From Sporomusaceae bacterium UBA7701 (lineage in GTDB: Bacteria > Bacillota > Negativicutes > Sporomusales > UBA7701), in assembly GCA_002482545.1 (NCBI GenBank), contig DLGF01000014.1:1-64000 (forward strand): a DNA stretch of 64,000 nt, in the 5' to 3' direction. Shown here piece by piece: positions 1 to 7,934 of the stretch. Positions within the stretch are counted from its first letter, which is position 1; every line of letters starts with the position of its first letter. Position numbers and translations under genes: made by a program. The notes beneath the pieces are model-generated. The model saw only the letters and a list, made by a program, of their open reading frames with translations, was not told the DNA's origin and ran no database searches.

Positions 1-631
1 CCGCCCGGCTGAGCAAGTCGCTGTTGATAAGCACCATGGCCAGAAACGACATTCCGGCCATCCACCCGGCCATTCCCATCAGCGGCCGTAGGCTTTCGGC
101 GGCCGCCCGCCTGGCCGACTCCCGCCAGCCCAGACCGGTCCCGGCCGCGGCCGGGGCGGCGGCGCTGAGCTCCCGGCGGCGAAACGGCAGGAACCGCGCA
201 TACAAGATTCCGCCAAGGGACATCACGCTGAAGGCGGAAAAGTACAGCACCAGGAACTTGACGGCGATCGCGGCGGGATACAAGGCCGTCATCATCGGGA
301 TGAACGAAAAAACAAAGAACTGCGTCACCGACGGCGCCTTGGCCACCAGGTTGGCGGCAATGACCTCGCCGTCGCTCAGCCCGGCCGACGCCCTGGCTCC
401 GGCCACCGCCGCCATGCCGGCCGTCCGGTCGCCCAGCGCGAGAACCACCGATAGGGCGCAAACCGGCGGCAGGCCGGTGATCCGGGTTATCAACGGCAGA
501 AACCGCCGGCTTTTGCCGGCCAGATTGCTGTGGTTCGCAAAACTTGCCAAAAAGAGGCCCATATACAGCGACGGCAGCACGCTCGCCAGTACCGCCGCCG
601 TAGCCCGGGCCGCCGCTACGATTCCTTCCAT
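1..631 (-). CDS. Membrane protein, nucleoside-recognition (Gate)-like, 3' end outside window
   Basis: An open frame starts at an ATG (first base 631) and runs leftward off the window edge without a stop, about 210 residues visible. It begins MEGIVAAARATAAVL and has several hydrophobic spans (about residues 8-28, 40-60, 95-140), so it is an integral membrane protein. The central part (GDRTAGMAAV, then SDGEVIAANLVAKAPS) resembles nucleoside-recognition/Gate-domain membrane proteins; this is a recollection of family style, not a search. It follows the DJ-1/PfpI gene by 23 bases on the same strand, so the two may be cotranscribed. Substrate unknown. Confidence 0.6.
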   Translation of the reverse strand, partial: MEGIVAAARATAAVLASVLPSLYMGLFLASFANHSNLAGKSRRFLPLITRITGLPPVCALSVVLALGDRTAGMAAVAGARASAGLSDGEVIAANLVAKAPSVTQFFVFSFIPMMTALYPAAIAVKFLVLYFSAFSVMSLGGILYARFLPFRRRELSAAAPAAAGTGLGWRESARRAAAESLRPLMGMAGWMAGMSFLAMVLINSDLLSRA

Positions 632-654
632 TGCTTCATCCCGCTTTCCCCTGT

Positions 655-1227
655 CTACCCCTGATAGTCCATCTGCCCGCGTATCCTGCCGGCCGCTGCG
701 GGGCCGGCCAGCTTCTCGCCCAGATACAGCCCCAGGTCGATCGCCGCGGTCACCCCCCGCGCGGTGACGACGGCTCCCGCGTCAACCACCCGGTCCTCCC
801 GGACCTCGGCGCAGTACCCCCGCAGGAGCTCATAAGCGCCGGGATGGGTCGTGGCCGGCAGGCCCTTGAGAAACCCGGCCGCGCCCAACAGCAGCGCCCC
901 GGTGCAGACCGACGCCTTGACCGGGCACGCCGCCGCCGACCTGATCCAGTCGACGAAAGGGCCGTTGTGAATGAGGCTGCGCGACCCAAAGCCCCCCGGC
1001 AACACCACCATATCGTAGTGTTCGAGGCTGCCGCCCGCTTTATCCGGCTCGATCCGGAGGCCGGCCCCGTCGCGGACCGCTCCGGCGGCAAAGGCGCACA
1101 CGTCCCAGGCCAGCTCCGGCATAAACCCCATGGTTTTCAGCCGGGTCAACGGATCGAATACCCCGACAAAATCCAGGGCTGTCATGCCTTCATAAATAAC
1201 AAACCCAATTTTCACGGTCCCATGCAT
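655..1227 (-). CDS. DJ-1/PfpI family protein, isonitrile hydratase-like
   Basis: A 190-aa single-domain class I glutamine amidotransferase-like protein. The N-terminus (KIGFVIYEGMTALDFVG) is typical of the DJ-1/PfpI fold. The nucleophile elbow is visible as ASVCTGALLLG with Cys at about residue 108, followed by ATTHPG. This arrangement is closest to the isonitrile hydratase/ThiJ-like subgroup, which hydrates isonitriles or acts on small carbonyl compounds in the cytosol. The actual substrate cannot be read from sequence. It lies just upstream of the partial membrane protein on the same strand. Confidence 0.8.
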   Translation of the reverse strand: MHGTVKIGFVIYEGMTALDFVGVFDPLTRLKTMGFMPELAWDVCAFAAGAVRDGAGLRIEPDKAGGSLEHYDMVVLPGGFGSRSLIHNGPFVDWIRSAAACPVKASVCTGALLLGAAGFLKGLPATTHPGAYELLRGYCAEVREDRVVDAGAVVTARGVTAAIDLGLYLGEKLAGPAAAGRIRGQMDYQG

Positions 1228-1299
1228 CCTTTCGCGTTTATTTTAGAGAACGATTCCTTGCCGCTTGCCTAATTCCTGCCTGAAAGGGGGATTCAACCC

Positions 1300-1818
1300 A
1301 TGCCCGAGGTTCCCGACATTCTCCGCCCCGGTCTCAGCATCCTGTTCATCGGCTTCAATCCCGGCATGCGCTCGGCTGAGACCGGCCATCACTTCGCCGG
1401 GTATTCCAACCGCTTTTGGAAGCTGCTTTTTGCCGCCGGCCTCACCCCGCGCCAGCTGCGGCCGGAAGAGGACGCCAGCCTGCCGGAATTCGGCTGTGGT
1501 ATCACCAACATCGTTGCCCGCCCCACCCGCGCCGCTGCGGAGATCGCCAAGGACGAGTACCGCCAGGGCCGCGAGAGTTTGAAAGCCAAGTTGGCCCTCT
1601 ATCAGCCGCGTATCGCCGCCTATGCGGGCATCGGCGTCTATCAGGAGTTCGCCGGCCGCAGGGGAGTGGCCTGCGGCCGGCAAGCCGGGTCGGTGGTTCC
1701 GGGCGTCGCCGACTTTGTCCTGCCCTCGCCCAGCGGCCTCAACCGCATGCGCTTCGACGACCAGCTGCCCTATTATCTTTCCCTGCGGCAACTGGCCGAA
1801 GGAACGGCCAAACCCTGA
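1300..1818 (+). CDS. mug: G/U mismatch-specific DNA glycosylase (Mug type)
   Basis: A 172-aa protein of the uracil-DNA glycosylase superfamily, Mug/TDG branch, which removes uracil or ethenocytosine opposite guanine. The active-site motif is GFNPG (residues about 19-23), with Asn in place of the Asp of family-1 enzymes. NRFWKLLFAAGL follows, and the DNA-intercalation motif PSPSGLN lies near residue 144. Length is normal for Mug. The start is preceded by GAAAGGGGG. The methyltransferase gene begins 34 bases downstream on the same strand. Confidence 0.88.
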   Translation: MPEVPDILRPGLSILFIGFNPGMRSAETGHHFAGYSNRFWKLLFAAGLTPRQLRPEEDASLPEFGCGITNIVARPTRAAAEIAKDEYRQGRESLKAKLALYQPRIAAYAGIGVYQEFAGRRGVACGRQAGSVVPGVADFVLPSPSGLNRMRFDDQLPYYLSLRQLAEGTAKP

Positions 1819-1852
1819 CCGGCCGAAGATTCTGAACAGCGGAGGTTTTTCC

Positions 1853-2491
1853 ATGACAGGCTGCCACGACTCCCAGGCGGAAAATTACGAGGCTGAAGTC
1901 AGAAGCCGCCTGGATGATTATATCCGCGAGAACTACTTCGAAATCCTGGATACAGTGATTGGCCGGGCCGACCTTGCGGCCGGCCTGAAGGTGCTCGATA
2001 TCGGCATCGGCACCGGGCTGCTCACCGAACGGCTGCCGCGCGGTCTGGAACTGTACGGCGTGGATTTGTCCCCCAGGATGCTGGACAAGCTAAGAGAGAA
2101 GAAGCTCCCGGTTGACCTGGCGCCGGGCGATTTTTGCCATCTTCCGCATCCTGGCGAAGCCTTTGACCGGATTATCTCGACCTTCGCCTTCCACCATGTC
2201 GGCTTCAGCGAAAAGGCCGCCGCCCTGGCGGAAATGGACCGGGTGCTGAAACCGGGCGGGCTGATGGTGATCGGGGACTTTATGGTGGAAAATGAGGCCC
2301 AGAAGGAGAGCCTGCGGGCGAAGTTCAGGGCCGAAAACCGCGCCGATATGCTTCAGGAACTAGTAGAGGAGTATTTCACCGATCTGGAGGAAGCCTACGC
2401 AACCCTCGGGGCCCTCGGCTACCGGACGACCTATCGGCGGGGCGCGACCTTATCCTGGATTCTTCGGGCGGTGAAGGCGCCAAGCCGCTGA
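1853..2491 (+). CDS. Class I SAM-dependent methyltransferase
   Basis: A 212-aa cytosolic methyltransferase. Motif I is LKVLDIGIGTGLL (about residues 45-57), the acidic end of beta-2 is YGVDLSP, and motif IV-like FDRIISTFAFHH precedes MDRVLKPGGLMVIGDF. This is the Ubie/Methyltransf_11 layout. The chosen ATG is preceded by GGAGG at good spacing; the longer frame extending upstream would overlap mug and lacks a site. The substrate is not identifiable. It may be cotranscribed with mug. Confidence 0.85.
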   Translation: MTGCHDSQAENYEAEVRSRLDDYIRENYFEILDTVIGRADLAAGLKVLDIGIGTGLLTERLPRGLELYGVDLSPRMLDKLREKKLPVDLAPGDFCHLPHPGEAFDRIISTFAFHHVGFSEKAAALAEMDRVLKPGGLMVIGDFMVENEAQKESLRAKFRAENRADMLQELVEEYFTDLEEAYATLGALGYRTTYRRGATLSWILRAVKAPSR

Positions 2492-2603
2492 AATGTCTCA
2501 TTTCGTTCCCGACAGGAATTCATGCGGCTCGCCGACCCCTCCGCATAAAGAACCTCCTAAAGTCACACCCTACTGTTAACGAAAACTAACGGGAGGGGTA
2601 GCC

Positions 2604-2735
2604 ATGGAACGAATCAATTTCCCTCAAGTCGCCGGCCAATCCGACCTGCTCGACCCTAATGATCCCGGACAATCCCAGGTGAACGTAGTCGCTCTATTGG
2701 AGGAGCTGGAGGAAGAATACAAGAACCGCGTATGA
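2604..2735 (+). CDS. Small acidic protein, 43 aa, unknown function
   Basis: An ATG with a strong ribosome site (GGGAGGGG, 6 bases upstream) opens a 43-codon frame ending at TGA, followed 4 bases later by a perfect hairpin. The peptide starts MERINFPQVAGQSDLLDP and ends in an acidic, probably helical tail (ALLEELEEEYKNRV). There is no signal peptide, membrane span or cysteine. The ribosome site plus the adjacent terminator make it a convincing expressed small gene. I do not recognise the family. Confidence 0.6.
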   Translation: MERINFPQVAGQSDLLDPNDPGQSQVNVVALLEELEEEYKNRV

Positions 2736-2739
2736 AAGC

Positions 2740-2774
2740 GACCTCGCTGAGGGACATATCCCGTCAGCGAGGTC
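2740..2774 (+). terminator. Intrinsic terminator after the 43-aa gene
   Basis: An 11-bp perfect stem GACCTCGCTGA / TCAGCGAGGTC with a 13-base loop, followed by a short T-rich run (CTTCCATTTT). It lies between convergent genes and may also serve the carbonic anhydrase gene from the other side. Confidence 0.7.
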
Positions 2775-2788
2775 TTCCATTTTAGCGG

Positions 2789-3337
2789 TTACACGATCCT
2801 TTCGCCGCGATAGCCTTCTCCGCCGGCATCAGGCAGGATTTTATAGCGTTCCGTCCACAGCTCTTTATATTTCACGGCCTGGGAATGAATGCTGTCCCAT
2901 TCTTCCGGGATCGACCTGACGATTTTACCGGGCACGCCGACGACAAGGGAGTGGGGAGGAATAACCTGGTTTTCCCGGACCAGGGCCCCGGCGGCGACAA
3001 TGCTGCCTTTTCCCACTACCGCGCCGTTCAGCACAATGGCGCCCATGCCGATGAGGCAATGCTCCTCAATCGTGCAACCATGGATGACGGCATTGTGGCC
3101 GACCGTCACAAAATCGCCGATCCGGGTCGCGTGCTCGTCCGCCACATGAACGGTGCTGTTGTCCTGGATATTGGTGTACCGGCCGATTTCAATCCGGTTG
3201 ACGTCCCCGCGCGCGACGCTGTTGAACCAGACGCTGCTGAACTCCTTCATGGTCACGGCCCCGATAACCTGGGCCCCCTCGGCGATAAAGATCTTCTTAT
3301 CCAGTGTGGGCGCGATTCCTTCAAATTCTTTCACCAT
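2789..3337 (-). CDS. Gamma-carbonic anhydrase family protein
   Basis: A 182-aa left-handed beta-helix protein with hexapeptide repeats across residues 15-140. The metal-binding His positions are present (TVHV and VGHNAVIHGC), as are ARGDVNRIEIG and NIQDNSTVH, which characterise the gamma-class carbonic anhydrase/YrdA-CaiE group. Many bacterial members bind zinc but lack proven carbonic anhydrase activity. A good ribosome site (AAGGAGAG) precedes the ATG. It forms a monocistronic unit upstream of nothing obvious. Confidence 0.85.
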   Translation of the reverse strand: MVKEFEGIAPTLDKKIFIAEGAQVIGAVTMKEFSSVWFNSVARGDVNRIEIGRYTNIQDNSTVHVADEHATRIGDFVTVGHNAVIHGCTIEEHCLIGMGAIVLNGAVVGKGSIVAAGALVRENQVIPPHSLVVGVPGKIVRSIPEEWDSIHSQAVKYKELWTERYKILPDAGGEGYRGERIV

Positions 3338-3463
3338 ATTGATCTCTCCTTGCCAAAAACAGTTCAGCGTAATGCCGCTTCTAAAGGTATTCCCTTAATC
3401 GGGAAAATCACTCCCCTTCATTGTAGCCGTTATTGTCCCGCGCTGCAACGCTCCGATTCGACA

Positions 3464-3500
3464 AAGCCTCAAGCCGGCGCGCAAAACCGGCTTGAGGCTT
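3464..3500 (-). terminator. Terminator hairpin of the his operon
   Basis: A perfect 14-bp stem AAGCCTCAAGCCGG / CCGGCTTGAGGCTT lies 26 bases beyond the hisIE stop. The T-run on the leftward strand is short, so it may act as a terminator or as a 3'-end-stabilising hairpin. Confidence 0.6.
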
Positions 3501-3526
3501 ATTTCAGGCTTAGGGATATCCCGGGT

Positions 3527-4165
3527 CTACTTCCGCCGCGCCGCCAGCTCCGCCAGCAGTTCGCTGGGCGAAAGGTCGTGCTGGGCCAGCAGTACCAGGC
3601 AGTGGTACCAAAGATCGGCCATTTCGTAAAGGATTTCATCCTTGTCGTTGTTCTTGGAGGCGATAATCGTCTCCGCCGCCTCTTCGCCCACCTTCTTGAG
3701 AATTTTATCCTGCCCCTTTTCGAAGAGGTAGCAGGTGTAGGAGCCGGCCTGGGGATTGGCTTTGCGGTCGTTGATAACCCGGTACAGGTCGAAGAGGACG
3801 GCCGTGGCCGGCTGGACAGCGGCGGCCCTGGCCGAAGGTTCGGCGCCGTCGCCCAGCCGCCGGGTGAAGCAGGAAAAGGTGCCCTCATGGCAGGCCACCC
3901 CTTCCTGGTCCACCTTCACCAACAGGGTATCGCCGTCACAATCGTAATAGATCGCCCGCACCGTCTGGCCGTGGCCGGAGGTCTCGCCTTTCCGCCACAG
4001 CGAGCGGCGGCTCCGGCTGTAGAACCAGGTTACCCCGGTGGCCAGTGTTTTTTGCACGGCCTCCTCGTTCATATAGGCCAGCATCAGGACCGCGCCGCTT
4101 TTATCATCCTGCACTACGGCCGGCACCAGCCCGTCCCGGTTGTATTTAATCTTGTCCAAGCTCAT
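3527..4165 (-). CDS. hisIE: Bifunctional phosphoribosyl-AMP cyclohydrolase / phosphoribosyl-ATP diphosphatase
   Basis: A 212-aa fusion carrying steps 2 and 3 of histidine synthesis. Residues 1-115 are the HisI domain: WRKGETSGH, the metal site YYDCDGD and VACHEGTFSCF provide the conserved Asp and Cys ligands. Residues about 120-212 are the all-alpha HisE domain, with GEEAAETIIAS and a metal-binding EMADLWYH helix. Its ATG overlaps the hisF stop (ATGA), so it is translationally coupled as the last gene of the his operon. Confidence 0.95.
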   Translation of the reverse strand: MSLDKIKYNRDGLVPAVVQDDKSGAVLMLAYMNEEAVQKTLATGVTWFYSRSRRSLWRKGETSGHGQTVRAIYYDCDGDTLLVKVDQEGVACHEGTFSCFTRRLGDGAEPSARAAAVQPATAVLFDLYRVINDRKANPQAGSYTCYLFEKGQDKILKKVGEEAAETIIASKNNDKDEILYEMADLWYHCLVLLAQHDLSPSELLAELAARRK

Positions 4166-4920
4166 AATCTGACCTCCACTCCCCGGACCCTCAAAAATTC
4201 CTTGACCTGCCGGACCGTGAACTGGCCGTAGTGAAACACCGAAGCGGCGAGAACGGCATCGGCCCGGCCCTCGGTCAGCACCTCGTAAAAATGTTCGAGC
4301 CTTCCCGCCCCGCCGGAGGCGATGACCGGGACATCCACCGCTTCGGACACCGCCCGGGTGAGCGGCAGGTCGTAGCCGTCCCCGGTGCCGTCCCGGTCCA
4401 TGCTGGTCAGGAGAATCTCACCGGCCCCGAGCGCCGTCGCCTGCCGGACCCAGGTCAGCACATCCAGGCCGGTCGGGGTGCGCCCGCCGTTGATATAGAC
4501 TTCCCACCGGCCCTCGCCCGCCTGCCGGGCGTCCACCGCGACCACCACGCACTGGCGGCCGAACCGGCGGGCTCCCTCGGCCAGCAGCTCCGGGCTATGG
4601 ACCGCCGCCGTATTGAAGGAAACTTTATCGGCCCCCGCCTTGAGCATGGTGCGGATAGCGGCGGCCGAGCGGATTCCTCCGCCCACCGTGAAGGGGATGA
4701 ACACCTCCGCGGCGGTGCGGTTCACCACATCCACCATCGTATCCCGCTCCTCCGCCGAAGCGGTGATATCCAGAAACACCAGTTCATCGGCCAGTTCCCG
4801 GTCGTAGAACGCCGCCAGCTCCACCGGGTCGCCGGCGTCGCGGAGGCCGACGAAGTTGGTCCCCTTTACAACCCGCCCGTCCTTGACATCCAGGCAGGGA
4901 ATAATGCGTTTGGTATACAT
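4162..4920 (-). CDS. hisF: Imidazole glycerol phosphate synthase, cyclase subunit
   Basis: A 252-aa TIM barrel that closes the imidazole ring using ammonia delivered by HisH, releasing IGP and AICAR. The family signature IIPCLDVKDGRVVKG holds the catalytic Asp near residue 11; the second catalytic Asp is in VVAVDARQ (about residue 130). FTVGGGIRS and IASGGAG are the phosphate-binding loops. Five bases separate it from hisA. The AICAR by-product links this pathway to purH in the purine operon of the same window. Confidence 0.96.
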   Translation of the reverse strand: MYTKRIIPCLDVKDGRVVKGTNFVGLRDAGDPVELAAFYDRELADELVFLDITASAEERDTMVDVVNRTAAEVFIPFTVGGGIRSAAAIRTMLKAGADKVSFNTAAVHSPELLAEGARRFGRQCVVVAVDARQAGEGRWEVYINGGRTPTGLDVLTWVRQATALGAGEILLTSMDRDGTGDGYDLPLTRAVSEAVDVPVIASGGAGRLEHFYEVLTEGRADAVLAASVFHYGQFTVRQVKEFLRVRGVEVRL

Positions 4921-4925
4921 GATTG

Positions 4926-5657
4926 CTACTCCTCCCCCCGCGCCGTACTGAGCGCCGCCGGCAGCTCAACGGCGCCGGTGTAGATGGCCTTGCCGATGAT
5001 GACCCCTTCCACGCCGTCGGCCTCGGCCGCTTTGAGGGCCACAAGATCGTCCAAGCCGCGGACCCCTCCGGAAGCGATGACCGGAACGCCGGCCTTCCGG
5101 GCGAGGCTGCGGGTCGCCGCGATATTAACCCCGCTCAGCATGCCGTCGCGGGCGATATCGGTATAGATAATCCGGGCCGCGCCGGCTGCCGCCATCTTCA
5201 CCGCCAATTCCTCGGCCCCGATGCCGCCGCTCGCCTCCCAGCCCTCGACCGCGACCTGGCCGTCCCGGGCGTCGATGCCCACGGCAATCCGCCCGCCAAA
5301 ACGCCGGCAGGCCTCTTCCACCAATTCCGGCTGCTTCACCGCCGCCGACCCCAGAATGACCCGGGAAACGCCTGCGCCGAGGATTTCCGCAATGGCCGCC
5401 AGGGTGCGGATACCTCCGCCAAGCTGGACCGGGATGGCGACCGTCCGCGCAATTTCCTTCACGATCGCCAGGTTTACCGGCTGGCCGGCCCTGGCCCCGT
5501 CGAGGTCGACCACGTGCAGGTATTCGGCCCCTTCCCGCTCCCAGCGCCGGGCCATGTCGACGGGACTGGCGGCGAACACCGTTTCCCGGTCATAGCGTCC
5601 TTCCGTCAGCCGCACACATTTCCCGCCCAGAATGTCGATCGCCGGAAAAATAATCAT
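4926..5657 (-). CDS. hisA: ProFAR isomerase
   Basis: A 243-aa TIM barrel catalysing the Amadori rearrangement of ProFAR to PRFAR. The start IIFPAIDILGGKCVRL carries the catalytic Asp8, and the second acid is in IIYTDIARDGM. LQVGGGIR-like phosphate loops are visible (VQLGGGIRT, IASGGVRG). Its ATG overlaps the hisH stop (ATGA). Length is normal. Confidence 0.96.
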   Translation of the reverse strand: MIIFPAIDILGGKCVRLTEGRYDRETVFAASPVDMARRWEREGAEYLHVVDLDGARAGQPVNLAIVKEIARTVAIPVQLGGGIRTLAAIAEILGAGVSRVILGSAAVKQPELVEEACRRFGGRIAVGIDARDGQVAVEGWEASGGIGAEELAVKMAAAGAARIIYTDIARDGMLSGVNIAATRSLARKAGVPVIASGGVRGLDDLVALKAAEADGVEGVIIGKAIYTGAVELPAALSTARGEE

Positions 5658-6265
5658 TGTTCAAGCTCCTTGAAGTTTTCCAGTATTTTAAGCCCTACCG
5701 TCCCCGATTTTTCCGGGTGGAACTGCACGGCCTGGAGGTTGCCGCGCCCGACGGCCGCCGTGACTTGGCCCCCGTATTGCGTCACGGCGGTGACGACCTT
5801 CCCGTCGGCCGGAACGGCGTGATAACTATGGACAAAATAAACATAAGCCGGCGCGGGGAGGCCGGCAAAAAGCGGGCTCTCCCCGGTCAGCTCGAGACTG
5901 TTCCAGCCCATCTGCGGCACCTTCATGCCGGGGGCGTCGATCCGGCGGACCAGGCCGGGCAGGATTCCCAGACCCGGAACTCCCGGATCTTCCTCACTGC
6001 CTTCGAACAACAACTGCATGCCGAGACAAATTCCCAAAAAAGGCTTGCCGGCCGCGACAACCTCACGGATGACCTCCACCAGACCGCATGCTTCGAGATT
6101 GCGCATGCAGTCCCCGAAGGCTCCGACCCCAGGCAACACGATTTTGTCCGCCCGGCGGATCGCCAAAGCGTCGCTGGTCGCCGCCGCGGCGACGCCCAGC
6201 CTGGTGAAAGCCTTGCCGACGCTGTATAAATTGCCCATCCCGTAATCCACAATCGCAATCTTCAT
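5654..6265 (-). CDS. hisH: Imidazole glycerol phosphate synthase, glutamine amidotransferase subunit
   Basis: A 203-aa class I glutaminase that supplies ammonia to HisF. The oxyanion region PGVGAFGDCM, nucleophile elbow GICLGMQLLFEGSEE (Cys near residue 79) and the catalytic His-Glu pair in QFHPEKSG are all intact. It lies 11 bases downstream of hisB and overlaps hisA. Confidence 0.96.
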   Translation of the reverse strand: MKIAIVDYGMGNLYSVGKAFTRLGVAAAATSDALAIRRADKIVLPGVGAFGDCMRNLEACGLVEVIREVVAAGKPFLGICLGMQLLFEGSEEDPGVPGLGILPGLVRRIDAPGMKVPQMGWNSLELTGESPLFAGLPAPAYVYFVHSYHAVPADGKVVTAVTQYGGQVTAAVGRGNLQAVQFHPEKSGTVGLKILENFKELEQ

Positions 6266-6276
6266 AGCAGCCTCCC

Positions 6277-6864
6277 CTATAGTACGCCCTTGGTCGACAG
6301 AACGCCGTCGATCCGCCCGTCGATACGGACTGCTTCGGCCAGCGCCCGGCCCAGCGCTTTGAAAATGGCCTCGGTCATGTGATGGGCGTTGCGCCCGGAC
6401 AACAGGCGGACGTGCAGCGTCAACCCGGCCTGTACGGCCAGCGCCCGGAGAAACTCCTCGGTCAGTTCGCTGGCGTAGCCGCCGATCTGGGTGGCCGGAA
6501 GCGCGGCCTCGAAATGCAGAAAAGGTCTGCCGCTGATGTCTGCGACAACCATGGCCAGCGCTTCGTCCATCGGTACAAACGCCGTTCCGTAGCGGCGGAT
6601 GCCGCTTTTGTCGCCGAGGGCCAGCGCCAGCGCTTGCCCCAGCACGATGCCGGTGTCCTCCACGGTGTGGTGTCCGTCGACATAGAGGTCGCCCTCGGCC
6701 TGAACCTTCAGGTCAAACAAGCCGTGTTTGGCCAGGAGCAGCAGCATATGGTCGAAAAAACCGATGCCGGTGGCAACGGCGGCCTCCCCCGTCCCGTCCA
6801 GGTTCAGCGTTATCTGCACCCGGGTCTCGCTGGTGGAACGCTCTTTGCTGGCCATGCGGCTCAT
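6277..6864 (-). CDS. hisB: Imidazoleglycerol-phosphate dehydratase
   Basis: A 195-aa monofunctional HisB, without the phosphatase domain of the enterobacterial fusion. The Mn-binding motifs are present: GFFDHMLLLLAKHG, DGHHTVEDTGI, and RNAHHMTEAIFKA near the C-terminus. I chose the ATG at 6864 because GGAGG is well spaced and the ATG overlaps the hisC stop as ATGA; a longer frame starts at a GTG three codons earlier. A separate histidinol-phosphatase is needed and none is seen in this window. Confidence 0.95.
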   Translation of the reverse strand: MSRMASKERSTSETRVQITLNLDGTGEAAVATGIGFFDHMLLLLAKHGLFDLKVQAEGDLYVDGHHTVEDTGIVLGQALALALGDKSGIRRYGTAFVPMDEALAMVVADISGRPFLHFEAALPATQIGGYASELTEEFLRALAVQAGLTLHVRLLSGRNAHHMTEAIFKALGRALAEAVRIDGRIDGVLSTKGVL

Positions 6865-7934
6865 GACGGACACCTCCCCTGGAAAAAGTCCCGCACCGCC
6901 GCCAAAAAGGCGGCGTTCTCAGCGGACGTGCCGATTGTAACCCGCAGGCAGCCGGCCAGTCCCGGCGTCCGGCTGAAATCCCGGATGCCGATGCCTTTTG
7001 CCGCCAGCTCCTGCACCAGCTCGGCCGCCGGCGCCGTCCTGAACAGCAGGAAATTGGTGGCCGACGGAAAAACCGTCACTCCCCGGATCCCGCCGAGCCC
7101 CGCGGCCAGGCGCTCCCGCTCGGCCACCGTTTCGGCCAGGCCGGGGCCGAACTCGCCCGCGAGGTCGAAGACGGTTTCCGCCGCCGCGAGGGACAGGGCA
7201 TTCACATGATAGGGCAGCAGCACCTTTTCCACCGCCCGGGCGATCTCCTCGGCCATGACGGCGTAACCCACCCGGGCTCCGGCCAGTCCGTAGGCCTTGG
7301 AAAAAGTGCGCACAACGATGAGCCGGGGATATTTCGCCATCAGGTCCAGCGCCGATTGGCCGGAAAATTCGCCATAGGCCTCGTCGACCGCCACCGGGCA
7401 GTCGACGTCCCGGAGGATTTGCTCGATCGCGGCTGCCGGCGTCAGACCGCCGGTCGGATTGTTCGGATTGCATACCAGCACCAGGCTGGCCGGCCCGTCC
7501 TGGGCCGCCGCCGCCACCTTATCCGGCGCGAGCGTGAAATCGTCCTCCAGCGCCACCCTGACGGGCTGGCTGTCGGCCAGTTGGCAATAGACGGGGTACA
7601 TGGAGAAGGACGGACTGGGCACAACGATTTTCCGCCCCGCGCCGCCGAAGGTATGGCAAAGCGCCGCCAATAGCTCGCTGGAGCCGTTGCCGATGACGAC
7701 ATTTTCCGGCTTCAAACCCAGTCCGGCGGCTATTTTGCCTTTCAGGCGCTGCTGGGACATCTCAGGGTACCGGTTGAGCGCCAGCGCCGCCAGGCGGGCC
7801 CGAAGGGCCTCTTCCACGGCGGCGGGAAACCTCCCCGCCCGTTCATTGGCGTCCAGCTTGATCCGCCAAGCTCCTTCCTCCGCCCTATATCCTTTGAGAA
7901 TTTCCAATCCCTCGCGAAACCGGAACATCGTCAT
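6861..7934 (-). CDS. hisC: Histidinol-phosphate aminotransferase
   Basis: A 357-aa fold-type I PLP enzyme. NPNNPTGG, the Asp of AVDEAYGEF and the Schiff-base Lys in RTFSKAYGLAGARVGY are visible, with the Arg that binds the substrate carboxylate in the C-terminal part (LRVTIG). It overlaps hisD by ATGA. An in-frame ATG two codons in (7928) is better spaced from the GGAGG site and could be the true start. Confidence 0.94.
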   Translation of the reverse strand: MTMFRFREGLEILKGYRAEEGAWRIKLDANERAGRFPAAVEEALRARLAALALNRYPEMSQQRLKGKIAAGLGLKPENVVIGNGSSELLAALCHTFGGAGRKIVVPSPSFSMYPVYCQLADSQPVRVALEDDFTLAPDKVAAAAQDGPASLVLVCNPNNPTGGLTPAAAIEQILRDVDCPVAVDEAYGEFSGQSALDLMAKYPRLIVVRTFSKAYGLAGARVGYAVMAEEIARAVEKVLLPYHVNALSLAAAETVFDLAGEFGPGLAETVAERERLAAGLGGIRGVTVFPSATNFLLFRTAPAAELVQELAAKGIGIRDFSRTPGLAGCLRVTIGTSAENAAFLAAVRDFFQGRCPS

